Counted from the first letter of the stretch, positions 18,465 to 28,289 are shown. The stretch is DNA of 64,000 nucleotides from Oscillospiraceae bacterium (GCA_015069195.1 SVJA01000004.1:74978-138977), one strand, 5' to 3'. Numbers and translations are program-made. The notes: generated from the sequence alone by a model not told the origin.

Positions 18465-18483
18465 AGAAAGAAATAGTTTTTAA

Positions 18484-18750
18484 GTGGAAACATTGAACGA
18501 ATTAAAAACGGGACAAAAATGTGTTGTAGAAAAAGTTGACACTTCGTTAGATATAAAACGCAGATTGATGGATCTGGGTGTTGTGAAAAATGCTGAAATT
18601 GAATGTGCTTTGATAAGTCCTGTCGGTGATCCGAAGGCTTTTTATATAAAAGGGGCGTTGATTGCGCTCAGGGAAGAAGATTCATCGAAAATAAATGTGA
18701 GAATTTGTGATAAAGAATCAAACTCCGATGAAAAGGGGTGGGGCGAATGA
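18484..18750 (+). CDS. feoA: Ferrous iron transport protein A
   Basis: 88 aa, SH3-like cytoplasmic FeoA domain: LNELKTGQKCVVEKV, IKRRLMDLGVVKNAEIECALISPVGDPKAFYIKGALIALREED. FeoA is thought to modulate the FeoB transporter. GTG start at 18484 with only a weak ribosome binding site. The stop overlaps the feoB start (ATGA). Confidence 0.9.
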   Translation: METLNELKTGQKCVVEKVDTSLDIKRRLMDLGVVKNAEIECALISPVGDPKAFYIKGALIALREEDSSKINVRICDKESNSDEKGWGE

Positions 18751-20945
18751 ATTGTTTTACCGTGGCTCTTGCAGGAAATCCTAACGTCGGCAAAAGCACC
18801 GTGTTTAATTCTTTGACCGGTATGCGACAGCACACAGGAAATTGGCCCGGCAAGACAGTGGAAAGCGCTGTAGGATATTTCGATTGTTTCGGGATTCGTT
18901 GCAGGATGGTTGATCTTCCGGGAACATATTCACTTTTGTCACACTCTCAGGAGGAAGAAATTGCAAGAGATTTTATTTGTTTTGAAAATCCTGATTGTGT
19001 CGTGGTCGTATGTGATGCAACTTGCCTTGAACGCAACTTAAATCTCGCACTGCAAATAATTGAAATAACCGACCGTGTAATAGTTTGTGTAAACCTTATG
19101 GATGAGGCGAAAAAGTTCGGTATTGATTTGGATTTGGATAAGCTTTCTGAATTTTTAGGTGTACCGGTTGTAGGAACGAGTGCAAGGTCAAATAAAGGAA
19201 TTGATTTGCTCAAAGAAGCAATTTTTGATATGGCTGAAAAATCGTCGGAACGTATAGGCTTGTCAGCAGAGCACACGGAACGGAAAGCTGTTTTGTATCC
19301 CGATGAAATCGAAAAAGGCATTGAACTGATTTCACCCTACGTGGAGCAAGTCTACACCGGTTACGTCAGTAGTCGCTGGATAGCTCTCAGACTTTTAAGC
19401 CGTGATTATGAAATTATCGAAGGCATTAACAGCAAGCTTCGAAGTAATTGTTTTATCGGTGATGACGAGAGCGTCGGAGACGCTCCGCGGATGCTGGCGG
19501 CTGCGCTCCGGCTCGCGCAGCCGCCGGAAGATGCTTCGGAAATCATTGTTGAGAGCATCTTCCGCCGCGCAAGCGCGGCAGCATCCGTTGCTGCCGGAAG
19601 CCAAGGCAGTGTCGGTGAGAACTTGGCTTCCGGCGCTAAATCCGGTGACGGTAAAAAAGTTGTCAATGCCGCCACCGGAGAATCCGCTGAAAAAAACAAG
19701 TTGAAAGAACGCAACATGCGTTTTGATAAAATATTTACCGGAAAACTTACAGGACTACCGATAATGTTGTTGCTCTTGTGTGTTGTGCTTTGGATAACGA
19801 TAGAAGGTGCAAATTATCCATCAATGTTGTTGTCGGAAGTATTGCTCGGGCTTGAAAGTAAGATTTCGGCAGGCTTGAATGTAATAGGTTGTCCGGTAGG
19901 ATTGCGAAGTTTTTTGTGCGAAGGCGTTTACAGGGTGGTTGCGTGGGTCGTATCGGTGATGTTGCCGCCGATGGCAATATTCTTTCCGTTGTTTACGATT
20001 TTAGAGGACTTCGGGTATTTGCCGAGAGTTGCATTTAATCTTGATAAATATTACAAAAGTTCAGGCGCTTGCGGAAAGCAATCACTTACGCATAGTATGG
20101 GATTCGGTTGCAATGCGGTTGGCGTTACCGGTTGCAGGATAATTGATTCCCCGAGGGAAAGACTTATTGCGATAATTACAAACTGCTTTGCTCCGTGCAA
20201 CGGAAGATTTCCGATGATAATAACGGTGATATCGGTGTTTTTTGCCGTGTTTGCCTCAAAGCATATTAATTCCGTGCTGTCTGCGGCAATAGTTTCGGTT
20301 GTTATAGTTGCAGGAATTTTTTCATCGCTTGTTGTATCGAAATTCTTATCAAAAACGTTGCTCAAAGGTGAGCCGTCGTCATTTGCTATGGAGATGCCGC
20401 CGTACAGAACACCGCAGGTGGGAAAAGTCATAGTGCGGTCATTTCTTGATAGAACATTTTTTGTGTTGGGAAGAGCGATAACTGCCGCTGCGCCTGCAGG
20501 TGCAATAATTTGGGCGCTTACAAATGTGCGTGCCGGTACTGAAAATATGAGTTTGTTTGAAATATTTGCCGATGTTTTGGATCCTCTTGGTCAACTGATG
20601 GGACTTGACGGAGTGATATTGATCGCATTTATACTCGGATTTCCGGCAAATGAAATTGTTTTTCCTTTAATAATTATGGGCTACACGGCTTCCGGAAGTC
20701 TTTCAGAAGTCGGCAGTATTGAAACGGTAAGGGAACTTCTGATATCAAACGGTTGGACACCTGTAACTGCGATTTGTGTAATTGTTTTTGTGTTGATGCA
20801 TTGGCCGTGTGCGACGACCTGTATGACGATAAAAAAAGAAACAGGAAGCTTCAAATGGACTTTGCTTGGCATATTGCTTCCGACTTTGTGCGGAGTGATT
20901 TGCTGTATGTTGATTAACGGAATAGCTTTTCTTGTGAGATGTTAA
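18747..20945 (+). CDS. feoB: Ferrous iron transporter FeoB with unusual linker insertion
   Basis: 732 aa from ATG 18747 (GGGGTGGGG upstream). The N-terminal G domain shows GNPNVGKST (G1), DLPGTYSL (G3) and NLMDEA (G4). The C-terminal half carries the polytopic Gate/FeoB_C region (CNAVGVTGCRIIDSPRERL, NCFAPCNGRFPM, FPANEIVFPLIIMGY). It imports Fe2+ in complex with FeoA. Between the GDI-like helices and the membrane part, residues about 241-311 are an Ala/Ser/Gly-rich stretch (RRASAAASVAAGSQGSVGEN and following) encoded by GC-rich DNA packed with inverted repeats. Most FeoB proteins have a short charged linker here. The frame is preserved. Confidence 0.93.
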   Translation: MNCFTVALAGNPNVGKSTVFNSLTGMRQHTGNWPGKTVESAVGYFDCFGIRCRMVDLPGTYSLLSHSQEEEIARDFICFENPDCVVVVCDATCLERNLNLALQIIEITDRVIVCVNLMDEAKKFGIDLDLDKLSEFLGVPVVGTSARSNKGIDLLKEAIFDMAEKSSERIGLSAEHTERKAVLYPDEIEKGIELISPYVEQVYTGYVSSRWIALRLLSRDYEIIEGINSKLRSNCFIGDDESVGDAPRMLAAALRLAQPPEDASEIIVESIFRRASAAASVAAGSQGSVGENLASGAKSGDGKKVVNAATGESAEKNKLKERNMRFDKIFTGKLTGLPIMLLLLCVVLWITIEGANYPSMLLSEVLLGLESKISAGLNVIGCPVGLRSFLCEGVYRVVAWVVSVMLPPMAIFFPLFTILEDFGYLPRVAFNLDKYYKSSGACGKQSLTHSMGFGCNAVGVTGCRIIDSPRERLIAIITNCFAPCNGRFPMIITVISVFFAVFASKHINSVLSAAIVSVVIVAGIFSSLVVSKFLSKTLLKGEPSSFAMEMPPYRTPQVGKVIVRSFLDRTFFVLGRAITAAAPAGAIIWALTNVRAGTENMSLFEIFADVLDPLGQLMGLDGVILIAFILGFPANEIVFPLIIMGYTASGSLSEVGSIETVRELLISNGWTPVTAICVIVFVLMHWPCATTCMTIKKETGSFKWTLLGILLPTLCGVICCMLINGIAFLVRC
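19469..19679 (+). repeat. Array of six consecutive inverted repeats inside feoB
   Basis: Six non-nested or abutting perfect inverted repeats: 19469-19475/19479-19485 (7 bp), 19496-19506/19515-19525 (11 bp), 19525-19534/19555-19564 (10 bp), 19564-19570/19573-19579 (7 bp), 19593-19605/19622-19634 (13 bp), 19641-19647/19673-19679 (7 bp). The stretch is visibly richer in G and C than the rest of the gene and encodes the low-complexity linker. Confidence 0.85.
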
Positions 20946-20965
20946 AATGTTAAGAAAATGTTAAT

Positions 20966-21048
20966 TTCGGGCGTGGTTTCAAATGCGTTTGAAACCACGC
21001 CCGAAAGCCCTTCGTTGCGCCGATTTTTGTATACAAGTATACAAAAAT
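20966..21048 (+). terminator. Two hairpins after feoB
   Basis: An 18-bp perfect stem, 20966-20983/20988-21005 with a 4-nt loop, and a second of 12 bp, 21023-21034/21037-21048. The first has no T tract. They probably separate the feo operon from the following genes. Confidence 0.6.
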
Positions 21049-21098
21049 ATTATATAATATTTTTAATAAATTTGTTCGATATAAGGGAGGGTGATTGT

Positions 21099-22037
21099 AT
21101 GTCAGACAGAGATTTGGTTTACGGATCAAGTGATGAAAATGATATTGATTTGTACGAGGAAAAGAAAAAGCTTCCTTTTGCTGCGAAAATGGTCCTTTTG
21201 GGAATTGCGGCGATAGCGGTAATTGCTATTGTGATTTACGCATACACATGGTACAAACGCCCGACAGTAGAGGAATTACAGGCATATAATAATCTTCAAA
21301 ATCTTTTATATGAAAAGAATTCTATGTATCTGTACAATGAAGGTTCTGACGGAACGTATTTAATAATGGGTGATGCGTATATGCAGACGGCGATGTTTTA
21401 TAATAATTCAGAAAAATACAGCGCTGATTTAGAATACGACGGAAAGCGTTATGTAGTCGGTAAAGACGGCGAGTCTGTTTATTGCTTCCTTTCACAATTC
21501 ACGCCATCATCGGTTTCAAAAAATATATTAAGTATGCATTTCTCGGGTATTACTCCTTCTGAGTACAACAAAAGACCTTCCGTAAAGGATGGTAAATATG
21601 TGTATGTGCTTGAGAAAAAAATCGGCTCGAATACGTTGAAAACGAAATTTGTTTTTAATAAGGACATGTCTGTGTCACAGATTTATATGGATGATATTCT
21701 TATTCAGAATATTGAGTATGGTGTGCAAAAGGATGCCTTTGCACCTCTTGGAAAGTATGATCTGAAAGATACCGCTAAGGTGAATTTTATAAATATGTAT
21801 GACCCGTCTGTCGAATATAAAACATATAATGTTCCGAAAGGTATGGGTATTACCGGTACTTTTCTTTCTTTTAATCCTAACGATCCTGATGCGGAAAGAC
21901 CGTCGGAGCCTTGGCTTGGAATATATCTTGATAAAGAGTGTACAATTCCGATAGATGAAACTACAAAAATTGAGGAGAATACAACACTTTATCTGAATTT
22001 GCTCGGTGATGACCGGGAAGTAGATCGGTACTTATGA
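21099..22037 (+). CDS. Membrane-anchored protein of unknown function, paralogue 1
   Basis: 312 aa from ATG 21099 (AAGGGAGGGTG upstream); the longer frame from 20958 would read through the hairpins. A short acidic cytoplasmic N-terminus (about 30 residues) and one membrane helix (about 32-51) precede the conserved WYKRPTVEELQAYNNLQNL segment and an extracellular beta-rich domain of about 240 residues. About 35-40% of residues match the next gene by eye (KRPSVKDGKYVY, FVFNKDMSVS, NIEYGVQKD, MYDP, TLYLNL). No known family recognised. The TM-plus-beta-domain layout would suit a sensor or envelope factor. Confidence 0.75.
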   Translation: MSDRDLVYGSSDENDIDLYEEKKKLPFAAKMVLLGIAAIAVIAIVIYAYTWYKRPTVEELQAYNNLQNLLYEKNSMYLYNEGSDGTYLIMGDAYMQTAMFYNNSEKYSADLEYDGKRYVVGKDGESVYCFLSQFTPSSVSKNILSMHFSGITPSEYNKRPSVKDGKYVYVLEKKIGSNTLKTKFVFNKDMSVSQIYMDDILIQNIEYGVQKDAFAPLGKYDLKDTAKVNFINMYDPSVEYKTYNVPKGMGITGTFLSFNPNDPDAERPSEPWLGIYLDKECTIPIDETTKIEENTTLYLNLLGDDREVDRYL

Positions 22038-22066
22038 AAAAATGATTAGTTGATAGGAGAAAAATT

Positions 22067-23023
22067 ATGAGAGAACACGAGGAAATGTACGGCAGAAATT
22101 CTGTGAGAGATGGTTATATTGATTTGAATAAAATCGAAAAAGAAAAGAAGAAACTCTCTCCGACTATGATTAAAGTTCTTATAGGTATTGCGGCGGTGGC
22201 TTTGGTTGCTGTTGTTATTTATATAATTACATACTTTATGCGCCCGACTGTTGGTGAATTGCAGGATTTTAATACTCTGCAAAATCTTACTGAAAAGTAC
22301 GGTACATTATACTTGAGCACTGTAAATGAAAATGGTTCGGAAGGCAGTTATTTTGTAAAAGACGGAGAATATATACAGACCGCCAAATTCCGTGATTATC
22401 TTGGAGATTACAAGATAGAACTTGAATATAACGATAAACGATATGTTGTAAGCAAAGATAAAACGGTTTACAGCTATTTATCAAACACACCTCCCGGATC
22501 GATTAAGCAATTTGAAAATCTGTTTTTTGACATAATTCCTTTTGATGATTTGGATAAGCGACCGACTATAAAAGATGGTAAATATGTATACCGATATAAG
22601 CAGAATTTCGGAACTAATACGTCATATGTGGAATTTGTCTTCAATAAAGATATGTCTGTTTCAAAAATAGCTCTGAACAGTATGCAGGTATGGAATGTAG
22701 AGTACGGAGTTCAGAAAGATTTCTTTGAACCGTTGAAAAAATTTGACCTTAACGATTTGGTAAGAGTTAATTTGAAAAATATGTACGATCCGGACAACGA
22801 ATTTGAGCCACAATACGTCCCAAGAGGAATGTGTGTTACAGGTCATTTTTATGTAACATTATTTGTCCCTGATCCTGAAAATCAGAGTATAGATAATTCA
22901 GGAGTGGGAGTTCTTGAACTTTTTGCCGACAGCGCGTGTGTAGTTCCTTTCAAAGACGGTGATAAGGATTTACCGGTAGAAGAGGATATGACATTATATC
23001 TGAACTTGACTGATGCTGGATAG
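22067..23023 (+). CDS. Membrane-anchored protein of unknown function, paralogue 2
   Basis: 318 aa, tandem paralogue of the preceding gene with the same layout: acidic/basic N-terminus, one helix (about 34-55), then YFMRPTVGELQDFNTLQNL and the beta-rich outer domain (KRPTIKDGKYVYRYK, FVFNKDMSVSKI, NVEYGVQKDFFEPL, NMYDPDNEFEPQYVPRGM). Ribosome binding site GATAGGAG. Gap to paralogue 1 is 29 nt and to the next gene 17 nt, indicating one operon. Confidence 0.78.
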   Translation: MREHEEMYGRNSVRDGYIDLNKIEKEKKKLSPTMIKVLIGIAAVALVAVVIYIITYFMRPTVGELQDFNTLQNLTEKYGTLYLSTVNENGSEGSYFVKDGEYIQTAKFRDYLGDYKIELEYNDKRYVVSKDKTVYSYLSNTPPGSIKQFENLFFDIIPFDDLDKRPTIKDGKYVYRYKQNFGTNTSYVEFVFNKDMSVSKIALNSMQVWNVEYGVQKDFFEPLKKFDLNDLVRVNLKNMYDPDNEFEPQYVPRGMCVTGHFYVTLFVPDPENQSIDNSGVGVLELFADSACVVPFKDGDKDLPVEEDMTLYLNLTDAG

Positions 23024-23040
23024 AAAACAGAGTGATACCT

Positions 23041-24072
23041 ATGAAAAAACTTTTCGAAAAAATATTTCATTCCGATAATTTAGCGGTAAATTGCATTGTC
23101 AGATTTGTTTTGTTGTTTTTTTGGTGGTTTCATAACTATAGCGTAAATATGGAACTTTACGTATTGGACTATTACTCATACAAGTTGGCTATTTATCCGA
23201 TGTTTGAGCCTTCATATCTGGCAGATACTACAACTTTTTTCTTTTTCCCGCTACTGTTTTTTTGGTTGTTTGATGCAATCTGGATTCAGCAAAACATAAG
23301 ACCGTTAAAGATACATGCTTATGAGTATAAAGAACAGAAAAAACGCTTGGTTATAAGGTACATAATAGAATTGATTGTTCCTTTGCTGCCGTTTTTGGTG
23401 GCATGCCCGATTTTTTATTTATGTATGCCGGATACCCCGATGGGAAAATCCGCTATGGTTATTCAATGGTGGTTCATTGTAATGACCGGCGAATTTGTTT
23501 CGGGTATTGTGTTGTCGGTTCTTAGTGTGCTTTTGTTTGCGGTAGCATTTTTTATAGTTCCTTTTTATGTTTTTCCTCCTGTATTCAAGGTTGTAAGGGT
23601 TGCTTTTGCAGAATTGAAATACGCATTACTGCACGCAAAGTACATTTACTATGCTAAATTTGCACCCGAAGGCATCAGATTTTCTTTTGAAAGTAATACT
23701 CTTTACAGCAGTAAAATTAAAAAGATTTTCAAGGATTTCAATGAATATTTTGAACAGAACTATATTGACGGTTCTTTGAATAAAAAGATTATGTGTTACA
23801 TCTATTCAAATGCTTCCGATAATTTGCCTAAGAAAGTCGGAGTATATATGACGACGGATAGTGTTTTTGCGGTTGCAGAGTGCGATTTTGCAAGATACAA
23901 AAATGATTTTGATGAGGATAATATTCTCGAAGAAATATTGATTGCTTTGCCTGCGGCTTTTGAAAAAATCGAACTTAAATATCCGGAGTTTAATGCTAAT
24001 GAGAAAACTGAGATGCTTTATAGGTGTGCCGACGCTTTCTATCCAAAGGACAGCGGACTGAAAAGATTGTAA
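23041..24072 (+). CDS. Multi-spanning membrane protein of unknown function
   Basis: 343 aa from ATG 23041. About four to five hydrophobic segments occupy residues 15-190 (VRFVLLFFWWF, TTTFFFFPLLFFWLF, IELIVPLLPFLVACPIFYL, VLSVLLFAVAFFIVPFYVF), followed by a soluble C-terminal part (about 200-343) with many Phe, Tyr and Lys. No family recognised. It immediately follows the two single-pass paralogues, so the three may form a membrane complex. The ribosome binding site is weak, suggesting coupling to the upstream gene. Confidence 0.7.
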   Translation: MKKLFEKIFHSDNLAVNCIVRFVLLFFWWFHNYSVNMELYVLDYYSYKLAIYPMFEPSYLADTTTFFFFPLLFFWLFDAIWIQQNIRPLKIHAYEYKEQKKRLVIRYIIELIVPLLPFLVACPIFYLCMPDTPMGKSAMVIQWWFIVMTGEFVSGIVLSVLSVLLFAVAFFIVPFYVFPPVFKVVRVAFAELKYALLHAKYIYYAKFAPEGIRFSFESNTLYSSKIKKIFKDFNEYFEQNYIDGSLNKKIMCYIYSNASDNLPKKVGVYMTTDSVFAVAECDFARYKNDFDEDNILEEILIALPAAFEKIELKYPEFNANEKTEMLYRCADAFYPKDSGLKRL

Positions 24073-24111
24073 AATTTTTAAAAAATTAACAAAAAAATTT
24101 TTCGGAAATAC

Positions 24112-24139
24112 TTCACATACGACGAGATTGTGATATAAT
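24112..24139 (+). promoter_or_regulatory. SigA-type promoter of purC
   Basis: TTCACA (24112-24117), 16-bp spacer, perfect TATAAT (24134-24139). The leader is about 70 nt; I see no purine riboswitch core in it. Confidence 0.6.
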
Positions 24140-24216
24140 ATTCCAGTCAAACTAATGGTTGGTTTATTGAATTGAATCATTCGTGTGATGATACTTAAAT
24201 AAGGAGATAACTATTT

Positions 24217-24900
24217 ATGAAGAAACTTTATGAAGGTAAAACAAAAAATGTTCTTCTTGACGAAGAGACAGGCATAGTTCACTTGTTCTTTAAGGACAGC
24301 GCTACAGGCGAAAACGGTGTTTTCGATCCCGGTTCAAACTCAGTTGGCGGAAGCGTTGAAGGTAAAGGTAAAGTAGGTCTTGCAGTTTCGAAATATTTCT
24401 TTGAATTGATGGAGAAAAACGGAATTCCGACACACTATATTGATTGTGATATCGACCAAGGTTTGATGAAGGTTCGTAACCTCACAGTTCCGAGACTCGA
24501 ATTCGTTTTGCGTTACTTCACAGCAGGTAGTATGTGCAGAAGATTTACACTCGATGAGGGTATAGTATTTGATCCTCCGTACGCAGAAGTTACTTTGAAA
24601 GACGACGAGCAGGGCGATCCGCTTATCAGCGAGAGAATTTGTATTATGAAAGGTATCCTTTCCGAAGGTCAGTATGACGAGGCTCTCGATATTCTCGTAA
24701 AAGTCGGTGCAGTTCTTCGTGAAGAGCTTAAGAAGATGGATCTTACACTTATCGACTTCAAGATTGAGATCGGATATGACGAGAACGGCAAGGTCTATGT
24801 TGCTGACGAGATTACTCCTGACATCTGGAGAGTTCGTGATACAAACGGAAATATTCCGAACCAGATTGATTGCGCAAAGATGATTCTTGAGAAACTTTGA
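24217..24900 (+). CDS. purC: Phosphoribosylaminoimidazole-succinocarboxamide synthase (SAICAR synthetase)
   Basis: 227 aa, usual family size. It ligates aspartate to CAIR with ATP in purine synthesis. Signature segments: KKLYEGKTKNVL (nucleotide-binding lysines), NGIPTHYID, VPRLEFVLRYFTAGSMCRR, and DFKIEIGYDENGKVYVADEITPDIWRVRD near the C-terminus. AAGGAG is 10 nt upstream. It stands alone, with its own promoter and terminator, not in a purine operon. Confidence 0.95.
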   Translation: MKKLYEGKTKNVLLDEETGIVHLFFKDSATGENGVFDPGSNSVGGSVEGKGKVGLAVSKYFFELMEKNGIPTHYIDCDIDQGLMKVRNLTVPRLEFVLRYFTAGSMCRRFTLDEGIVFDPPYAEVTLKDDEQGDPLISERICIMKGILSEGQYDEALDILVKVGAVLREELKKMDLTLIDFKIEIGYDENGKVYVADEITPDIWRVRDTNGNIPNQIDCAKMILEKL

Positions 24901-24937
24901 TTTTGCGATCGGAACATTTTGAATATTATAAAAATTC

Positions 24938-24978
24938 AGCACGGCAAAAGTGTTCATACTCTTTTGCCGTGCTTTTTG
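24938..24978 (+). terminator. Terminator of purC
   Basis: 13-bp stem 24938-24950/24961-24973 then TTTTT. It may also serve the converging minus-strand gene. Confidence 0.85.
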
Positions 24979-25012
24979 ATTTGTGATCAAATATTATTTG
25001 TTGCGTGAAAAA

Positions 25013-25780
25013 TTAAAATTCAATCTCTATGCCGTCAAACGCTGTTTTCATACCGAATTCTGCAAGGATTTTCTCTGTCTCTTCGTGTGGCAGGTGGAGT
25101 GTTCTTGCAAGGTGTGAAGCAATGATTTTTCCGTTGGGTGCAATCATGTTTTGCTCCCGCATCTCTTTTGTCATGACTCTTAACATCGGAATGGTATTGT
25201 GTTCGAAGATTCTCCAATCGTGGCTGTCGCCTACGGTACAATCCAAAACCGATATATCGAATGTGTGCTTTAACATTTCTTCCCACGAAGGCCTTAAAAA
25301 CCACGCCCCGTCAAGTCCGTAAAACAGTTTTCTGCCGTCCGGTGCCTTTATTATGTAGTGGAACGCACGGCTTTTGCCGCCTATGATAACATCATGGTTT
25401 GCGAGTAACGGGATTATTTCATAATTTCCGACAGTATAAGTTTTGAGCGGCTCGAAGAATAAATATTCAATATTTTCGTGATCCCCGACGAAGTCATATA
25501 TGCTTTCTGCACCGCACAACAATATTTTTTGCTTTTCTGCAATTTTTGCTATGCTCTCAGCATACAAGTGGTCATCGTGATCGTGTGTTATGAGAATATA
25601 TTTGACTTTGTCAAAAAGTTCCGGATTGTTGCAATCATTGAGATAGTCAAAAATATGCGGTCCGCAGTCTAACATGAGCTCATTGTTGAGGAGTGCAGCG
25701 GAGTTTCTGCGGAAGAAATTTGTTTTGTCATTGACATCCCAATCGGCAGCGCCTGTACCTAAAAAAAGTAATTCATTCAT
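25013..25780 (-). CDS. MBL-fold metal-dependent hydrolase
   Basis: 255 aa from ATG 25780, preceded by TAGGAGG; the longer frame adds 14 residues without support. Metallo-beta-lactamase fold: FLGTGAADW at the start, ITHDHDDHLYAESI with the metal-binding H-x-H-x-D-H motif, ANHDVIIGGKSRAFHYII, YGLDGAW (bridging Asp) and SHLARTLHLPHEETEK (final His). The C-terminal SHL segment and the size resemble PhnP-like or RNase Z-like phosphodiesterases, but substrate is unknown. Confidence 0.8.
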   Translation of the reverse strand: MNELLFLGTGAADWDVNDKTNFFRRNSAALLNNELMLDCGPHIFDYLNDCNNPELFDKVKYILITHDHDDHLYAESIAKIAEKQKILLCGAESIYDFVGDHENIEYLFFEPLKTYTVGNYEIIPLLANHDVIIGGKSRAFHYIIKAPDGRKLFYGLDGAWFLRPSWEEMLKHTFDISVLDCTVGDSHDWRIFEHNTIPMLRVMTKEMREQNMIAPNGKIIASHLARTLHLPHEETEKILAEFGMKTAFDGIEIEF

Positions 25781-25879
25781 CAAGCGGCCTCCTACTATAT
25801 TTTGTTGATTAATTGAGGTCATTATACCACAAAAAGATAATCCGACAATAATTTAAAAATATAAAGCAATGGTTTTTGA

Positions 25880-25908
25880 TTGACAGTGAGACATTTATTT
25901 TGTATACT
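25880..25908 (+). promoter_or_regulatory. Strong promoter of rny
   Basis: Perfect TTGACA (25880-25885), 17-bp spacer, TATACT (25903-25908). Confidence 0.75.
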
Positions 25909-25994
25909 AAACGGGTATAAGTTTCTGCATTTATAACGTTCAGATAAATGAGTACTTTGATAATCAAATATTTTTATAGAAAGGGGAGTATATC

Positions 25995-27581
25995 ATGGAT
26001 CCCATTGTGATAATACTACTGATAGCCCTCCCCTTAATTTCCGCACTTCTTGTCGGTCTTATTTGCTGGAAAGTTTCCGGTAAAAAAGGCGAGACCAGAG
26101 GTTATGAACTCAGAAAAAAAGAAGCTGAAGCTATTTTCCAGAGCGCAGAAGCCGAGGGAAAGCGTATGATTGGTGAAGCTGCCAAAGAAGGAGAACGCAA
26201 AAAACGCGAATATCTTTTGGCTGCTAAAGAAGAGATACACAAAAGCAGAATTGAACTTGAGAAGGAAATTAAGGACAGACGCAACGAAGTCCAACAAGGT
26301 GAGCGTCGCTTGATACAAAAAGAGGAAAATTTGGACAAAAAACTCGATGCTTTGGAGCAGAGAGAAAAACAGCTCAATGAAAATGTTGCCGAAATTCAGA
26401 AAATTGAGGCGCAGACAAAAGAGTTGTATGCAAAGCAGCAGGCAGAGCTTGAAAGAATTTCATGCTTGTCCAGAGAAGAGGCTCGTACTTATCTTCTCGC
26501 AAATGTCGAAAATGACATTCGTCACGAAACTGTTGCCCTTATGAAAGAATATGAGGCTCAGCTCAAAGACGAGTGCGATAGAAAAGCTAAAGAAGTTATC
26601 GGTGCTGCTATTCAGAAGTGTGCTGCTGACTATGTTTCGGAAATGACTGTTTCTGTTGTACCGCTCCCGAACGAAGATATGAAAGGTCGTATCATCGGTC
26701 GTGAAGGTCGTAACATCAGAGCTCTCGAAACACTTACAGGTATCGATCTTATTATCGATGATACACCGGAAGCCGTTATTCTTTCCGGCTACCATCCGAT
26801 CAGAAGAGAAGTTGCCCGTATCGCTCTCGAACGTCTTATCGTTGACGGCAGAATTCATCCTGCCAGAATCGAAGAGATGGTTGAGAAAGCTAAAAAAGAA
26901 GTTGATAACGTTATTCGTCAGGAAGGCGAAAATGCTACTTACGAAACCGGCGTTTACGGTTTGCATCCTGAGATGATAAAACTTCTCGGACGTCTCAAAT
27001 ACCGTACAAGCTACGGTCAGAGCGTTCTTATTCACTCGATAGAAGTTTCCAGACTTGCAGGTGTTATGGCAGCAGAACTCGGTGTAGACGTAAATCTTGC
27101 GAAGAGAGCAGGGCTTGTTCACGATATCGGAAAGTCTGTTGACTTTGAGCAGGAAGGTTCACACATCGAAATCGGTGCAGAGCTTGCAAAGCGTTACAAA
27201 GAGAGTCCCGAAGTTATCAATGCTATTATGTCTCACCACGGCGATGTAGAGCCTACTTCGATTATCTCCGTTCTTGTACAGGCAGCTGACTCTATCTCAG
27301 CCGCAAGACCCGGTGCCAGAAGAGAAACTCTCGAAGCTTATGTTAAACGTCTCGAAAAACTCGAAGAGATTGCACAGTCATTCGACGGTGTTGACAAAAC
27401 TTATGCGATTCAGGCTGGTCGTGAAATCCGTATCATGGTTAAGCCTGATAAGATTTCCGATGACGATATGGTTATTCTTTCAAAGGATATCGCAAAGAAG
27501 ATCGAGGACGATATGGAATATCCCGGTCAGATAAAGGTAACAATGATTCGCGAAACACGCGAGGTTGCTACCGCAAAATAA
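25995..27581 (+). CDS. rny: Ribonuclease Y
   Basis: 528 aa, matching the family. It is a membrane-anchored endoribonuclease initiating mRNA decay. N-terminal helix (about 4-26), long charged coiled coil (about 30-200), KH domain ([31 protein letters not shown]) and HD domain with [21 protein letters not shown] and HHGDVEP. GAAAGGGGAG precedes the ATG. Confidence 0.96.
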   Translation: MDPIVIILLIALPLISALLVGLICWKVSGKKGETRGYELRKKEAEAIFQSAEAEGKRMIGEAAKEGERKKREYLLAAKEEIHKSRIELEKEIKDRRNEVQQGERRLIQKEENLDKKLDALEQREKQLNENVAEIQKIEAQTKELYAKQQAELERISCLSREEARTYLLANVENDIRHETVALMKEYEAQLKDECDRKAKEVIGAAIQKCAADYVSEMTVSVVPLPNEDMKGRIIGREGRNIRALETLTGIDLIIDDTPEAVILSGYHPIRREVARIALERLIVDGRIHPARIEEMVEKAKKEVDNVIRQEGENATYETGVYGLHPEMIKLLGRLKYRTSYGQSVLIHSIEVSRLAGVMAAELGVDVNLAKRAGLVHDIGKSVDFEQEGSHIEIGAELAKRYKESPEVINAIMSHHGDVEPTSIISVLVQAADSISAARPGARRETLEAYVKRLEKLEEIAQSFDGVDKTYAIQAGREIRIMVKPDKISDDDMVILSKDIAKKIEDDMEYPGQIKVTMIRETREVATAK

Positions 27582-27616
27582 TCATAAAAGGTTATTTAAC
27601 AAAGTACAAAAATTAT

Positions 27617-27659
27617 AACGCCGCCGCAATTTCGTCGCAGACGAAATTGCGGCGGCGTT
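27617..27659 (+). terminator. Long hairpin after rny
   Basis: 20-bp perfect stem 27617-27636/27640-27659 with a 3-nt loop and only a short T run (TTTGT). Confidence 0.75.
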
Positions 27660-27821
27660 TGTATCTGAAAATTTCCACGGAAATTTTACCTGATGAAACA
27701 ATAATTGATGAAAATTTCGGGGAATAATGGTTTAATATGGTGTTGAGTTTGATATAATTTATGTTACAATATCACAACACAGCTTTTACTGTGACTTTAC
27801 AAAGAGGAGGTGTCATCGGCT

Positions 27822-28289
27822 GTGGTAGATAAGTCTAAAAAAATTGTTGCTCAAAACAGAAAAGCGCATCACGATTACTTTATCGAAGAGACTATCGAGT
27901 GCGGTATAGTTCTAGCCGGTACTGAGGTTAAATCGCTTCGTGCAGGTAAGGTGAATTTGCGTGAGTCCTATGCAGTTGTGCGAAACGGCGAAGTTTTTGT
28001 TTGCGGTATGCACATCAGCCCCTATGAGCATGGCAATATTTTTAACAAAGATCCGCTGCGTGACCGAAAGCTCCTTCTTCACAAAAAGGAAATACGCAGA
28101 CTTATCGGTTACGTTCAGCAGAAAGGTTTGACACTCGTACCGGTGGACTTGTATTTCATTAGAGGAAAGGCTAAAATAACTATAGGCGTTGCCAGAGGTA
28201 AAAAGCTTTATGATAAGCGTGACGACATGGCGGCGCGTGAGACTTCCAGAGAGATCGACAGACGACTTAAGGAGTCTTTCAGAGAGTGA
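27822..28289 (+). CDS. smpB: SsrA-binding protein SmpB
   Basis: 155 aa from GTG 27822; AAAGAGGAGG ends 11 nt upstream, and the GTG at 27810 overlaps that site so cannot be used. SmpB binds tmRNA and delivers it to stalled ribosomes. Visible: [69 protein letters not shown], and the basic tail [22 protein letters not shown]. Directly followed by its partner ssrA. Confidence 0.96.
   Translation: MVDKSKKIVAQNRKAHHDYFIEETIECGIVLAGTEVKSLRAGKVNLRESYAVVRNGEVFVCGMHISPYEHGNIFNKDPLRDRKLLLHKKEIRRLIGYVQQKGLTLVPVDLYFIRGKAKITIGVARGKKLYDKRDDMAARETSREIDRRLKESFRE

Noticed and set aside
20958..21098. 47-residue N-terminal extension of the first unknown membrane protein
   Set aside because: It would be read through two strong hairpins and lacks a binding site; ATG 21099 has an excellent one.
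24140..24216. Purine riboswitch before purC
   Set aside because: The leader is short and shows neither the guanine aptamer core nor a terminator hairpin.
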